DNA of 64,000 nucleotides from Ornithinimicrobium avium (GCF_003351765.1 NZ_CP031229.1:744001-808000), one strand, 5' to 3'. Shown: positions 8,512 to 17,524, counted from the first letter of the stretch. The notes: generated by a model not told the origin, from the letters alone. Made by a program: numbers and translations.

Positions 8512-9927
8512 TCAGCCGCTGAGCTGCGCGACGGCGCGGTGCGCGGAGGCCACGCAGGCCGGGATCCCGACACCGTCGTAGGCCGCGCCGCAGGCGGCGA
8601 GCCCCGGCACCCTTTCCAGCGCCGTGCGCACGGCCGCGACCCGGTCCAGGTGGCCGACGGCGGGCTGCGGCAGGGCCCCGCCCCAGCGCTGCACGTGCCG
8701 GTGGACGGGCGCGGGCAGCTCGCGACCGAGCGCCTGGCCGAGCTCTGCCAGGCACGTCCGGACCAGCGCGGGGTCGGGCACCTGGAGGACCACCTCCTCG
8801 CCGTGGCGACCCACGGAGACGCGCAGGAAGGTGAGGTCGGCGCCGTCCGGCCCGGCCCCGCGACCGGCATCGGCCACCCACTCCCACTTGGCCGCGCTGA
8901 ACGTCGACGCCTTGATCCTCCGGCCGTCGGCGCGCGGCACGAGGAAGCCGGACGCCTCCAGCGGGCCGAGCTCCTCGCTGCGGAAGGCGAGCGTGACCAC
9001 CGCGGTCGACGCCGTCGCCACGCCGGCGAGCAGCTCGGAGGCCTCCGGCGCGACGTCGTGCAGCAGCCGGGCCGAGGGGGTCGGCGGCAGCGCCAGGACC
9101 ACCCGGTCGGCACGGTAGGCCGTGGGGTCGGGCCGCGGTCCTGTCACCACCTCGAAGCCGCCTCCGGCCAGCGCGTGCAGCTCGCGGACGAGGGTCCCGG
9201 AGCGGACCGTGGCACCCCGGCGCTGGAGACCCTCGGCGAGCGCGGGCGGCAGCCGGTGCAGACCGCCGGCGACGGTGGCGAAGACCGGCGGACGCGGCGA
9301 GGTCCGGGCGTGGTCCTCGGGGGGCGGCGGCAGCAGGGCCGCCACGGCGGCCACGAGCGACTCCCCCGCCCGGGCCGCGCGCAGGAGCGCCGGCAGCGTC
9401 ACCGCCGCGGAGAGGACGTCCGCGTGACCGGCGTAGACCCCGCCGAGGAGCGGCTCGACCAGCCGCTGGACGACGGCGGCCCCCAGCCGTGGCCCGACCA
9501 GGTCCGCGACCGACACGTCCGCCTGCCCGGTGGGCAGCGCCAGCTCGTGCTCCGCCCGCGCGACCTCGGCCTCGGTGAGCAGGCCGCGCAGCGCGGACGG
9601 GTCGGCGGGAACACCCATGAAGGTCCGCGTCGGCACGGCGTGCAGCGCGCCGCGCGACCAGATGCTGGCCCGTGCCCCGGTCGGGTGCACCACGTCGTCG
9701 CCCAGACCGGCACGCCCGATCAGCTCGAGCCCCTCCGGACGGCGCGCGAGCACGGCTTCCGCGCCCACGTCGAGGTGCCGTCCGGCGAGCTCGGCCGACC
9801 GCAGCTTGCCGCCCACGCGGTCGTTGCCCTCGAGGACCATCACCTCCGCCCGCGGGTCGGCGCGCAGGAGGTCGTCCGCCGCGGTGAGGCCGCTGATGCC
9901 GCCGCCGAGCACGAGGTAGGAGGTCAC
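8512..9927 (-). CDS. hemY: Protoporphyrinogen/coproporphyrinogen III oxidase (HemY/CgoX type)
   Basis: The 471-residue flavoprotein oxidises coproporphyrinogen III to coproporphyrin III. The N-terminal Rossmann block LVLGGGISGLTAADDLL binds FAD and is followed by the VLEGNDRVGGKL segment typical of this monoamine-oxidase-like family. The C-terminal GVGIPACVASAHRA completes the FAD site. The start is the GTG at 9927; no in-frame ATG lies near the conserved N-terminus. The length fits the family. It is the first gene of a probable hemY-hemQ unit, divergent from the DUF4349 lipoprotein. Confidence 0.94.
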   Translation of the reverse strand: MTSYLVLGGGISGLTAADDLLRADPRAEVMVLEGNDRVGGKLRSAELAGRHLDVGAEAVLARRPEGLELIGRAGLGDDVVHPTGARASIWSRGALHAVPTRTFMGVPADPSALRGLLTEAEVARAEHELALPTGQADVSVADLVGPRLGAAVVQRLVEPLLGGVYAGHADVLSAAVTLPALLRAARAGESLVAAVAALLPPPPEDHARTSPRPPVFATVAGGLHRLPPALAEGLQRRGATVRSGTLVRELHALAGGGFEVVTGPRPDPTAYRADRVVLALPPTPSARLLHDVAPEASELLAGVATASTAVVTLAFRSEELGPLEASGFLVPRADGRRIKASTFSAAKWEWVADAGRGAGPDGADLTFLRVSVGRHGEEVVLQVPDPALVRTCLAELGQALGRELPAPVHRHVQRWGGALPQPAVGHLDRVAAVRTALERVPGLAACGAAYDGVGIPACVASAHRAVAQLSG

Positions 9928-10041
9928 CGCGCCAGCGTCTCACCGGACGTCCCGCCGCAGGGGGTCCGGGGTTCCCTGCCGTGACCAGATCGTGACCGTC
10001 GTGCAGGGAGCCCGCCGCCCTCTCGCGGGGTCGAACCCGGC

Positions 10042-11028
10042 ATGGACACCCGCAAGCGCGTGCTCGCGCCCCTCCTGCTGATCCTCGCCCTCGTGCTCGG
10101 CGCCTGCAGCGCCTCCGGGGGCTCTGCCGGCACCGCGGCCGACCAGGCGCAGGCCGACGGCGCCGTCGGGATGGACGCGGGGGCGCCGGCCGAGCAGCCG
10201 GCCGCCGACGAGTCCGCCGCCGACGGCTCCGAGGCCCGGCTCGCCGACGGCGGGGTCGAGGGTCTGGTCGCGCAGGCGGCGGTCGCCGGCGACGGTGCCC
10301 CGCTGATGGTCCGCACCGTCGACGTCGAGCTGCTGGTCGAGGACGTCCTCGAGGCCGTCAGCCGGACCCGGGCCGCCGTGGTCGCCGTGGACGGCTGGGT
10401 CTCCTCCGAGGAGGTCCGTCCCGGCGCCGACGACGACCCCGGCTGGGCCACCCTGGTGCTGCGGGTGCCCTCGGCCGACCTGGACGCGACCGTGACCACC
10501 CTGGGTGACCTGGGCAAGGTCACCTCGAGCCGCAGCAGCGCCGAGGACGTCACCACCGAGTACCGCGACGTCGAGGCCCGCGTGGCGACCCTGGAGGCCA
10601 GCGCCGCCCGGCTCCGAGACCTGGTGCAGGAGGCCGGCTCGGTGGAGTCGATCGCCAACCTCGAGCGCGAGCTGGCCGCCCGCGAGGCCGACCTCGACGC
10701 GCTCAAGGCCCGGATGAAGGTGCTCCAGGAGGACGTCAGCCGCTCCACGATCACCCTCCACCTGGCCGAGGACGCGGCCACCCTCGCGCAGACCGTGCCG
10801 CGCACCGGCTTCCTGGCCGGCCTCCAGCAGGGCTGGGCGGCCTTCACCGCCTCGGTCACCCTCCTCCTCACCGCCCTCGGCGGGGTCCTGCCGTTCGCTG
10901 TCGTCGCCGCCCTCGTGGCGCTGCCGCTGCTCGCCTGGCGCCGCCGGGTCCGTCGCGGCACGCGTCCAGGCAGCCGGGAAGCGAGCCCGGGGCCCTCCCC
11001 GGCGGTGCCCGACGGCGCCGCTGACTAG
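10042..11028 (+). CDS. DUF4349-domain lipoprotein
   Basis: The 328-residue protein begins with a lipoprotein signal peptide whose lipobox is LVLGAC, so Cys23 would be lipidated and the protein anchored outside the membrane. An Ala/Asp/Glu-rich linker (about 30-90) precedes the DUF4349 region (VRTVDVELLVEDV onward). A predicted coiled coil runs over about 170-235. A C-terminal membrane segment (about 268-300) ends in a basic RRRVRRG tail. DUF4349 proteins have no firmly assigned function. The gene runs 11 nt ahead of nadE, but nadE has its own -10-like element. Confidence 0.85.
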   Translation: MDTRKRVLAPLLLILALVLGACSASGGSAGTAADQAQADGAVGMDAGAPAEQPAADESAADGSEARLADGGVEGLVAQAAVAGDGAPLMVRTVDVELLVEDVLEAVSRTRAAVVAVDGWVSSEEVRPGADDDPGWATLVLRVPSADLDATVTTLGDLGKVTSSRSSAEDVTTEYRDVEARVATLEASAARLRDLVQEAGSVESIANLERELAAREADLDALKARMKVLQEDVSRSTITLHLAEDAATLAQTVPRTGFLAGLQQGWAAFTASVTLLLTALGGVLPFAVVAALVALPLLAWRRRVRRGTRPGSREASPGPSPAVPDGAAD

Positions 11029-11031
11029 AGT
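11026..11031 (+). promoter_or_regulatory. -10-like hexamer (TAGAGT) of nadE
   Basis: TAGAGT ends 7 nt before the GTG start at 11039 and overlaps the stop codon of the preceding gene. The spacing predicts a leaderless nadE transcript. Confidence 0.45.
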
Positions 11032-11038
11032 CGGTCGC

Positions 11039-11884
11039 GTGACCGACACCCAGCGCCAGCACGAGATCCGCACCGCCCTCGAGGTGGTCGATCCGACCGC
11101 CTTCGACGCGGCGGCCGAGGCGGAGCGACGGATCGGCTTCCTCACCGCCTACCTGGAGGCGACCGGGACCAGGGGCTTCGTCCTGGGCATCAGCGGCGGG
11201 GTCGACTCCACGCTCGCCGGACGCCTGGCGCAGGTCGCCTGCGAACGGGTCCGGATCCAGGGCGGCGAGGCCCGGTTCGCCGCCGTGCGGCTGCCCTACC
11301 ACGTGCAGAAGGACGAGCACGACGCGGTCGCGGCGCTGCAGTTCATCCGGCCCGACGAGGAGTTCACCGTCGACATCGGGCCGGGGGTCGATGCCCAGTG
11401 GGAGGCGCTGCTGGGCGCCGGGGTGAACTTCGAGCAGGACCGGGCCGACTACCACCGCGGCAACGTCAAGGCCCGGCTCCGGATGGTGGCGCAGTTCGCC
11501 ATCGCCGGTGGCTCCGGGCGGCTGGTGCTGGGCACCGACCAGGCTGCCGAGGCGGCCGTCGGCTTCTACACCAAGTTCGGCGACGGGGCGGCCGACCTCG
11601 TGCCGCTCTTCGGGCTGCCCAAGCGCCGGGTCCGGCAGATCGCCCGGCACCTCGACTGCCCCGAGCACCTCGTCGAGAAGGTGCCGACCGCCGACCTGGA
11701 GAACGACAGGCCGCTCGTCGCCGACGAGGTCGCGCTCGGCGTCAGCTACGCCGCCGTCGACGACTACCTCGAGGGCAAGCAGGTCTCTGCGCAGGAGGAG
11801 GCGACCATCCTGGGCTGGTACGACGCCACCGCGCACAAGAGGGCCCTGCCGGTCACTCCCGGCACCTTCCTCAAGGACCGCTGA
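11039..11884 (+). CDS. nadE: Ammonia-dependent NAD+ synthetase
   Basis: The 281-residue enzyme makes NAD+ from deamido-NAD+, ATP and ammonia. The ATP-binding PP-loop SGGVDS is at residues 52-57, and further family blocks are GNVKARLRM, LVLGTDQAAEAAVGFYTKFGDG and the late KVPTADL. It lacks a glutaminase domain, so it is the short ammonia-using form (E. coli NadE length). The start is a GTG at 11039, 11 nt after the previous stop, with a TAGAGT hexamer just upstream. HemE follows 64 nt downstream with its own possible promoter. Confidence 0.96.
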   Translation: MTDTQRQHEIRTALEVVDPTAFDAAAEAERRIGFLTAYLEATGTRGFVLGISGGVDSTLAGRLAQVACERVRIQGGEARFAAVRLPYHVQKDEHDAVAALQFIRPDEEFTVDIGPGVDAQWEALLGAGVNFEQDRADYHRGNVKARLRMVAQFAIAGGSGRLVLGTDQAAEAAVGFYTKFGDGAADLVPLFGLPKRRVRQIARHLDCPEHLVEKVPTADLENDRPLVADEVALGVSYAAVDDYLEGKQVSAQEEATILGWYDATAHKRALPVTPGTFLKDR

Positions 11885-11948
11885 GAGGCTACGCCGGGCC
11901 CGTCCGGGCGGGGTCGGGGCCGTTCGGCCGACGTGCCAGACTGGCGCC

Positions 11949-12983
11949 GTGCCAGACCCCTCAGACAGTGCCCTCGTCCGCGCCGCCCGCCAGCAGCCCG
12001 TCCCGCACACCCCCGTGTGGTTCATGCGCCAGGCGGGACGCTCGCTGCCGGAGTACCGCGCGCTGCGCGCCGAGGTCCCGATGCTCGAGGCGTGCCGCAC
12101 GCCGGACCTCGTCACCGAGATCACGATGCAGCCGGTGCGCCGTCACGGGGTGGACGCCGCGATCTTCTTCAGCGACATCGTCGTCCCCCTCGCCGCCGCG
12201 GGCGTCGACGTCGACATCGTCCCGGGGACCGGGCCGGTGGTGGCCCGGCCGGTGCGCACCCGGGCGGACCTGGACCGCATACCGGAGCTGACCCCCGAGC
12301 ACGTCCCGGACATCACCGAGTCGGTGCGCCGCCTCGTCGCCGAGCTCGGCGCCACCCCGCTCATCGGCTTCGCCGGGGCGCCGTTCACGCTCGCCTCCTA
12401 CCTGGTCGAGGGCGGTCCCTCGCGCAACCACGAGCGCACCAAGGCGATGATGCACGGCGACCCGCAGCTGTGGCACGACCTGTGCGCGCGCCTGGCGCAG
12501 ATCGCGCTGACCTTCCTGCGCGTGCAGGCGCAGGCCGGAGCCTCCGTGGTCCAGCTCTTCGACTCCTGGGTCGGCCACCTCGGGCGCGCCGACTACCTGA
12601 GCCACGTCGAGCCGCACAGCCGTGCGGTGCTCGAGGGCGTGGCCGACCTCGGCGTCCCGCGCATCCACTTCGGGGTAGGCACCGGTGAGCTGCTGTCCGT
12701 GATGGCGGACGCGGGCGCGGAGGTGGTCGGCGTCGACTACCGCGTCTCCCTCACCGACGCGGTCGCCCGCACGGGCGGCAGGTATGCCGTGCAGGGCAAC
12801 CTCGACCCGGCCCTCCTCTTCGCGCCGTGGGAGCCCCTCGAGCAGCGGGTGCGCGAGATCGTCCGGGAGGGGGTCGCCGCGCCGGGCCACATCTTCAACC
12901 TCGGCCACGGGGTGCTGCCCGCGACCGACCCCGGCGTCCTCACCCGGGTCGTCGAGCTCGTGCACGAGGTGTCTGCCCGCTGA
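11949..12983 (+). CDS. hemE: Uroporphyrinogen decarboxylase
   Basis: The 344-residue enzyme decarboxylates the four acetate side chains of uroporphyrinogen III to give coproporphyrinogen III, the substrate of the HemY encoded at 8512-9927. The N-terminal PVWFMRQAGRSLPEY block carries the substrate-binding arginines. FFSDIVVP contains the catalytic aspartate region, and FNLGHGVLP is the conserved C-terminal motif. The start is the GTG at 11949, with a weak CAGACT hexamer 6 nt upstream. A hairpin follows the stop. Order hemE, DUF3000, RNase D is common in actinobacteria. Confidence 0.96.
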   Translation: MPDPSDSALVRAARQQPVPHTPVWFMRQAGRSLPEYRALRAEVPMLEACRTPDLVTEITMQPVRRHGVDAAIFFSDIVVPLAAAGVDVDIVPGTGPVVARPVRTRADLDRIPELTPEHVPDITESVRRLVAELGATPLIGFAGAPFTLASYLVEGGPSRNHERTKAMMHGDPQLWHDLCARLAQIALTFLRVQAQAGASVVQLFDSWVGHLGRADYLSHVEPHSRAVLEGVADLGVPRIHFGVGTGELLSVMADAGAEVVGVDYRVSLTDAVARTGGRYAVQGNLDPALLFAPWEPLEQRVREIVREGVAAPGHIFNLGHGVLPATDPGVLTRVVELVHEVSAR

Positions 12984-12986
12984 CCG

Positions 12987-13022
12987 CGGGCAGGGGCGGC
13001 CTCCCGCCGGTCCCCGTGCCCG
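12987..13022 (+). terminator. GC-rich hairpin after hemE
   Basis: CGGGCA-GGGG-CGGC (from 12987) can pair with GCCG-CCCC-TGCCCG (to 13022) with small bulges. It starts 4 nt after the hemE stop and precedes the next gene's -10-like element. No T tract follows. Confidence 0.45.
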
Positions 13023-13058
13023 GGCGTGGCGGTCCCGGCCCGGCGCGCCGGATCGGCA

Positions 13059-13064
13059 TACGCT
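13059..13064 (+). promoter_or_regulatory. -10-like hexamer (TACGCT) of the DUF3000 gene
   Basis: TACGCT ends 6 nt before the GTG at 13071 and decides between the two adjacent GTG codons (13071 and 13074) in favour of the first. Confidence 0.4.
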
Positions 13065-13070
13065 GGATCG

Positions 13071-13730
13071 GTGGTGAGCCGAATCTCGGGATCCCGGCCG
13101 CAGGCCCGTCAGCGCGCCTCCGGCAGGGCCGCCGTGCCCCTCGACGGGGACGCGACCGTGTTCGCCCGCGCCCTGGTGGGGTTGCGGGAGGTGGTCGTGC
13201 GCCCCGAGCTCGTGCTCGAGGAGGTACCTGCCCCCAGCCGTCTGGCGCCGCACACGGTCGCGCTGTCCGGCGAGGTGGTGCCGAGCTACCTCAGCGAGGA
13301 CGACGACCCCGACGCGACCGGCCGCTTCGTCCTGCTGCACGACCCGTCCTGCCCGGAGCCGTGGGAGGGCGCGTGGCGCGTCGTCACCTACGCCAAGGCC
13401 GAGATGGAGCCCGAGGTCGGCCACGACCCCCTCGCCGGCCAGGCCGGCTGGTCCTGGCTCACCGACGCCCTGGAGGCCGGCTCGCTGAGCTGGACGGCGC
13501 CGGCCGGCACGGTGACCTGCGTGACCTCCGAGAGCTTCGGCGCGCTCTCCGACCGCGCTCCCACCGTGGACCTCGAGGTGCGCGCGTCCTGGACCCCGGT
13601 CCTGACCGACGGTGCCGAGGGCGAGGAGCTGTCGGCGCACCTGCGGGCCTGGGCCGACCTGCTGTGCACCCTCGCCGGGCTGCCGCCGCTGCCCGACGGC
13701 GTCGTGGCGCTGTCGGGACCGCGCCGGTGA
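13071..13730 (+). CDS. DUF3000-domain protein
   Basis: The 219-residue protein matches the actinobacterial DUF3000 family by its conserved blocks FARALVGLREVVVRPE, the EGAWRVVTYAKAEMEPE stretch and the GTVTCVTSESFG region. It also sits between hemE and an RNase D gene, its usual place. Its function is not established. It has no signal peptide or membrane segment, so it is probably cytoplasmic. The start is the GTG at 13071, supported by the TACGCT hexamer; an in-frame GTG at 13026 lies too close to the hemE hairpin. The stop overlaps a GTG that could begin the RNase D reading frame, so the two are likely coupled. Confidence 0.8.
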   Translation: MVSRISGSRPQARQRASGRAAVPLDGDATVFARALVGLREVVVRPELVLEEVPAPSRLAPHTVALSGEVVPSYLSEDDDPDATGRFVLLHDPSCPEPWEGAWRVVTYAKAEMEPEVGHDPLAGQAGWSWLTDALEAGSLSWTAPAGTVTCVTSESFGALSDRAPTVDLEVRASWTPVLTDGAEGEELSAHLRAWADLLCTLAGLPPLPDGVVALSGPRR

Positions 13731-13813
13731 CCCGGTCCTCGCGGGAGGACGGGCCCGTCCCCGACTCCCGGGCCCCTTCCGGGGACGAGGCGGCGAGGGT
13801 GCATGATGCGGGC

Positions 13814-15082
13814 GTGATCCGCGTCCCGGAGGTGCCCGACCTCGACCCCGACCCCACCTCCGACTTCGAGCGCGTCGACGTCCCCTCCGGGGGCGTGCCG
13901 CGCGTGGTGGACACCGAGCGGGACCTGGCCGAGGCGATGGAGTCGCTGCGGGGCGGGAGCGGGCCGGTGGCGGTCGACGCCGAGCGCGCGTCCGGGTACC
14001 GCTACGGCCAGCGCGCCTACCTCGTCCAGCTGAGCCGGCGGGGCTCGGGCACCTGGCTGGTCGACCCGGTGCCCTTCGCCGACCTCGCGGGGCTCGACGA
14101 GGTCCTGGCCCCCGACGAGTGGGTCCTGCACGCCGCCACCCAGGACATCCCCTGCCTGGCGGAGGTCGGTCTGCGCCCGCGCGCCCTCTTCGACACCGAG
14201 CTGGGAGCACGTCTGGCCGGTCTGCCCCGCGTGGGGCTGTCCGCCTCCCTCGAGTACTACCTCGGCGTCACGCTCGCCAAGGAGCACTCGGCGGTCGACT
14301 GGTCGACCCGGCCGCTGCCCGAACCCTGGCTGCGCTACGCCGCCCTCGACGTCGAGCTGCTCGTCGACCTGCGCGACCGGATGGAGCGCGACCTGGCCGA
14401 GCAGGGCAAGCTCGCGTGGGCCCGCCAGGAGTTCGCCGCCCTGGTCGACTTCCGACCGCGCTCCGCCGACGGCGAGGACTGGCGGCGCACCTCCGGGATG
14501 CACCGGGTGCGCAGGCCACGCAACCTGGCCGCGCTGCGCGAGCTCTGGCACGCCCGCGACGCCATCGCCCAGGAGCGCGACGTCGCCCCCAGCCGCATCG
14601 TCCCGGACAGCACTCTCGTCGACCTCGCCACCAGGATGCCGCTCCACCCCTCCGGACTGGCGTCGGAGCGGCCCGACCGGTCCCGCTCGCGCCAGCGGCG
14701 GGCCGAGCAGGGCCTGCAGCGCTACCAGCGCACCTGGCTCGACGCGGTCCGCCGGGCCGCCGAGCTGCCCGAGGAGGAGCTGCCCGCACCCTCGCCGCGG
14801 AGCGAGGGACCGCCGCCGGCCCGGGCGTGGGCCGAGCGCGACCCGGCCGCCGCCCAGCGGCTGAGCATGGCCCGCGCCGAGCTGGCCACCCTCTCCGAGC
14901 GCGTGGACGTGCCGGTGGAGAACCTGATGACCCCCGAGCACGTGCGCAAGGTGCTGTGGCGCCCGCCGTCGACGGTGAGCGCCCGGACGGTGGACGAGGC
15001 CTTCGCCGCGCTCGGCGCCCGCCCGTGGCAGCGCGAGCTGGTCGTCCCGCTGGTCGTCGCGGCGCTCCAGGAACACCCCTGA
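13814..15082 (+). CDS. rnd: Ribonuclease D-like 3'-5' exonuclease with HRDC domain
   Basis: The protein (422 residues from the GTG at 13814) has a DEDDy exonuclease domain. Motif I is VAVDAERASG, motif II lies in LHAATQDIPCL (Asp), and motif III is LRYAALDVELLVDL (Tyr and Asp). An HRDC nucleic-acid-binding domain follows (about residues 235-310). The family trims the 3' ends of tRNA and other structured RNAs. A second GTG at 13727, overlapping the DUF3000 stop as GTGA, would add 29 residues and is a real alternative. The C-terminal third carries a second helical HRDC-like region. Confidence 0.9.
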   Translation: MIRVPEVPDLDPDPTSDFERVDVPSGGVPRVVDTERDLAEAMESLRGGSGPVAVDAERASGYRYGQRAYLVQLSRRGSGTWLVDPVPFADLAGLDEVLAPDEWVLHAATQDIPCLAEVGLRPRALFDTELGARLAGLPRVGLSASLEYYLGVTLAKEHSAVDWSTRPLPEPWLRYAALDVELLVDLRDRMERDLAEQGKLAWARQEFAALVDFRPRSADGEDWRRTSGMHRVRRPRNLAALRELWHARDAIAQERDVAPSRIVPDSTLVDLATRMPLHPSGLASERPDRSRSRQRRAEQGLQRYQRTWLDAVRRAAELPEEELPAPSPRSEGPPPARAWAERDPAAAQRLSMARAELATLSERVDVPVENLMTPEHVRKVLWRPPSTVSARTVDEAFAALGARPWQRELVVPLVVAALQEHP

Positions 15083-15100
15083 CCGGCCGGACCTGCGCCG

Positions 15101-15123
15101 TCACGCATATCTCATATATGTGA
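15101..15123 (+). promoter_or_regulatory. AT-rich inverted repeat upstream of the HTH-MurA gene, possible operator
   Basis: TCACGCATAT (15101-15110) and ATATATGTGA (15114-15123) form an imperfect inverted repeat, 8 of 10 positions paired, with a 3-nt spacer. The stretch is strikingly AT-rich for this genome. It sits immediately before the TACAGT -10-like element, where a repressor would block RNA polymerase. The downstream gene encodes its own HTH domain, so autoregulation is a natural hypothesis. Confidence 0.5.
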
Positions 15124-15125
15124 TC

Positions 15126-15131
15126 TACAGT
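15126..15131 (+). promoter_or_regulatory. -10-like hexamer (TACAGT) of the HTH-MurA gene
   Basis: TACAGT ends 8 nt before the ATG at 15140 and directly follows the AT-rich inverted repeat. Confidence 0.45.
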
Positions 15132-15139
15132 GGTGCTCC

Positions 15140-16669
15140 ATGACTGAGAGCTACCTCTCGCGCATCGGTGGACTGATCCGCGACGCGCGCCGCCACAAGG
15201 ACCTGACCCAGGCCGACCTGGCCGAGCTGCTCGGCACGAGCCAGAGCGCCGTGGCCCGCATCGAGCAGGGCAAGCAGAACCTCTCCCTGGAGATGATCGC
15301 CCGGATCGGGGAGAAGCTGGACTCCGAGATCGTCCAGGTCTCCTCCGGCGTCCCGCAGAACCTGCGGATCGAGGGCGGCCTGAAGCTGTCCGGCGAGATC
15401 GACGTGCGCACCTCCAAGAACGCCGCCGTCGCGCTGCTGTGCGCCTCCCTGCTCAACAAGGGGCGCACCACGCTGCGCAAGCTGGCCCGGATCGAGGAGG
15501 TCAACCGGATCACCGAGGTGCTGGTCTCCATCGGCTTCAAGATCCGCTGGCTGCCGGACTCCTCCGACCTGGAGATCGTGCCGCCGGAGAAGATCGACCT
15601 GGCCTCGATGGACGACGCGGCCGCGCGCCGGACCCGCACCATCATCATGTTCCTGGGCCCCCTGCTGCACGAGTTCGACAACTTCGAGCTGCCCTACGCC
15701 GGCGGCTGCGACCTGGGCACCCGCACGGTCGAGCCGCACATGATCGCGCTGCGCCACTTCGGTCTCGATGTCACCGCGACGACCGGCTCCTACCGCGCCG
15801 CGGCCGACCCGGCCAAGCGCCCCACCCGACCGATCGTGCTCACCGAGCGCGGCGACACCGTGACCGAGAACGTCCTGCTCGCCGCCGCCCGTCACCCCGG
15901 CACCACGGTCATCCGCAACGCCTCGTCCAACTACATGGTCCAGGACCTGTGCGTCTTCCTGCGCAAGCTCGGCGTCACCATCGAGGGGCTGGGCACCACC
16001 ACGCTCACGGTGACGGGCATGGAGCACATCGACGTGGACATCGACTACTCCCCCTCGGAGGACCCGATCGAGGCGATGAGCCTGCTCTCCGCCGCGGTCG
16101 TCACCGGCAGCGAGATGACGATCAAGCGGGTGCCGATCGAGTTCATGGAGATCGAGCTCGCGGTCCTGGACACGATGGGATTCCAGTGCGAGCTGTCCGA
16201 GGAGTACGTCTCGGACAACGGCCACACCCGGCTGGTCGACCTCAGGACCGTCCCCGGCCCGCTGAGGGCGCCGCTGGACAAGATCCACCCGCTGCCCTTC
16301 CCGGGGCTCAACATCGACAACCTGCCCTTCTTCGCGATCATCGCGGCCTGTGCGCAGGGGTCCACGCTCATCCACGACTGGGTCTACGAGAACCGCGCCA
16401 TCTACCTCACCGAGCTCACCACGCTCGGCGCCAAGGTCCACCTGATGGACCCGCACCGGGTGATGATCGAGGGCCCGACCCGCTGGCGCGCCGGCGAGAT
16501 CATGTGCCCGCCGGCGCTGCGCCCGGGCGTGGTTATCCTGCTGGCGATGCTCGCCGCCCCGGGCACCTCGGTGCTGCGCAACGTCTACGTGATCAACCGC
16601 GGCTACGAGGACCTCGCCACCCGGCTCAACGGCCTGGGCGCCAAGATCCAGACCTTCCGGGACATCTAG
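15140..16669 (+). CDS. murA: XRE-type HTH fused to UDP-GlcNAc 1-carboxyvinyltransferase (MurA-like)
   Basis: The 509-residue protein starts with an XRE-family helix-turn-helix (about residues 8-66; LTQADLAELLGTSQSAVARI). It continues with a full MurA/EPSP-synthase-type domain (about 75-509). MurA adds enolpyruvate to UDP-GlcNAc, the first committed step of peptidoglycan synthesis. The Lys93-Asn94 pair (SKNAA) and the loop cysteine Cys190 (AGGCDLG), matching E. coli Cys115, are retained, so enzyme activity is plausible. No other MurA is in the window. The ATG at 15140 follows a TACAGT hexamer and a possible operator. It could be an active MurA isozyme that represses itself, or a MurA-derived regulator sensing a cell-wall precursor; the sequence alone cannot decide. 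Confidence 0.88.
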   Translation: MTESYLSRIGGLIRDARRHKDLTQADLAELLGTSQSAVARIEQGKQNLSLEMIARIGEKLDSEIVQVSSGVPQNLRIEGGLKLSGEIDVRTSKNAAVALLCASLLNKGRTTLRKLARIEEVNRITEVLVSIGFKIRWLPDSSDLEIVPPEKIDLASMDDAAARRTRTIIMFLGPLLHEFDNFELPYAGGCDLGTRTVEPHMIALRHFGLDVTATTGSYRAAADPAKRPTRPIVLTERGDTVTENVLLAAARHPGTTVIRNASSNYMVQDLCVFLRKLGVTIEGLGTTTLTVTGMEHIDVDIDYSPSEDPIEAMSLLSAAVVTGSEMTIKRVPIEFMEIELAVLDTMGFQCELSEEYVSDNGHTRLVDLRTVPGPLRAPLDKIHPLPFPGLNIDNLPFFAIIAACAQGSTLIHDWVYENRAIYLTELTTLGAKVHLMDPHRVMIEGPTRWRAGEIMCPPALRPGVVILLAMLAAPGTSVLRNVYVINRGYEDLATRLNGLGAKIQTFRDI

Positions 16670-16729
16670 GCGCGAGGTGGAGCTGGCCGCCGCGGCGGGG
16701 ACGACGCCGGTGCGCTCACGGCATACCCC

Positions 16730-17524
16730 GTGAGCGTCGTCTGGGACGAGCACGGTGGCGCGACCGTCCTGCGCGACGGGCACCAGCAGTCCTACGTCGA
16801 CCCGGACGACCCGCTGCTGCTCGTCTTCGAGTACGTCCAGCACCTCGCGCTCGTCCTCCAGGCGCTGCGTCCCGACCCGGCCCCGCTGGCGGTGACGCAC
16901 GTCGGCGGCGCCGGTATGACGTTGGCGCGGTGGGTGCACCGCGTCCACCCCGGCTCGCCGCAGATCGTCCTCGAGCCGGACACCGCCCTCACCGAGCTGG
17001 TGCGTCGGGAGATCCCGCTGCCGCGCGGCCACCGCGTCCGGGTGCGCCCGCTCTCCGGGCAGGAGGGGGTCGCCGGGCTGCGCGACGGCTCGGCCGACGT
17101 CGTGGTGGTGGACGCCTTCGAGGAGGGCCGCGTGCCTGGGCCGCTGGCCGGGAGGGCGTGGGCGCGCGAGCTGTCCCGGGTCCTGGCTCCCGACGGGCTG
17201 GTCCTGGCCAACGTCGCCGACGACCCCGGGCTGCGGTGGGTGGGGCGCTACTGCGCGACGCTGGAGCTGGAGCTGGCGCACGTGGGCCAGATGCTGCTGC
17301 GCGAGATCGCCGCCGGCAAGCGCTTCGGCAACGTGGTCGTCGTCGCCTCCAGGCAGCCGCTGGACGACGTGTCCCTGACCCGGGCGGCGGCGAAGGCTCC
17401 CTTCCCGAGCGTGTGGCGCGACGCCGCGCAGACGCGACGCGCCGCCGGCGGGGCCCGGCCCTTCGGCGAGGAGGGCGAGAGCTCGCCCGTGCCGCCCGAC
17501 CCCGGCACCCTGCGCCTGCGCTGA
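16730..17524 (+). CDS. Spermidine-synthase-like protein (Rossmann methyltransferase fold)
   Basis: The 264-residue protein resembles stand-alone spermidine synthase-like proteins of actinobacteria. The glycine-rich THVGGAGMTLARW block replaces the usual GGGDG nucleotide loop. IVLEPD then gives the acidic ribose-binding residue, and DVVVVDAF marks the active-site strand. Polyamine specificity cannot be read from the sequence, and such proteins often have unknown substrates. The start is the GTG at 16730, 60 nt after the HTH-MurA stop. The end is convergent with the broken phospholipid operon. Confidence 0.75.
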   Translation: MSVVWDEHGGATVLRDGHQQSYVDPDDPLLLVFEYVQHLALVLQALRPDPAPLAVTHVGGAGMTLARWVHRVHPGSPQIVLEPDTALTELVRREIPLPRGHRVRVRPLSGQEGVAGLRDGSADVVVVDAFEEGRVPGPLAGRAWARELSRVLAPDGLVLANVADDPGLRWVGRYCATLELELAHVGQMLLREIAAGKRFGNVVVVASRQPLDDVSLTRAAAKAPFPSVWRDAAQTRRAAGGARPFGEEGESSPVPPDPGTLRLR

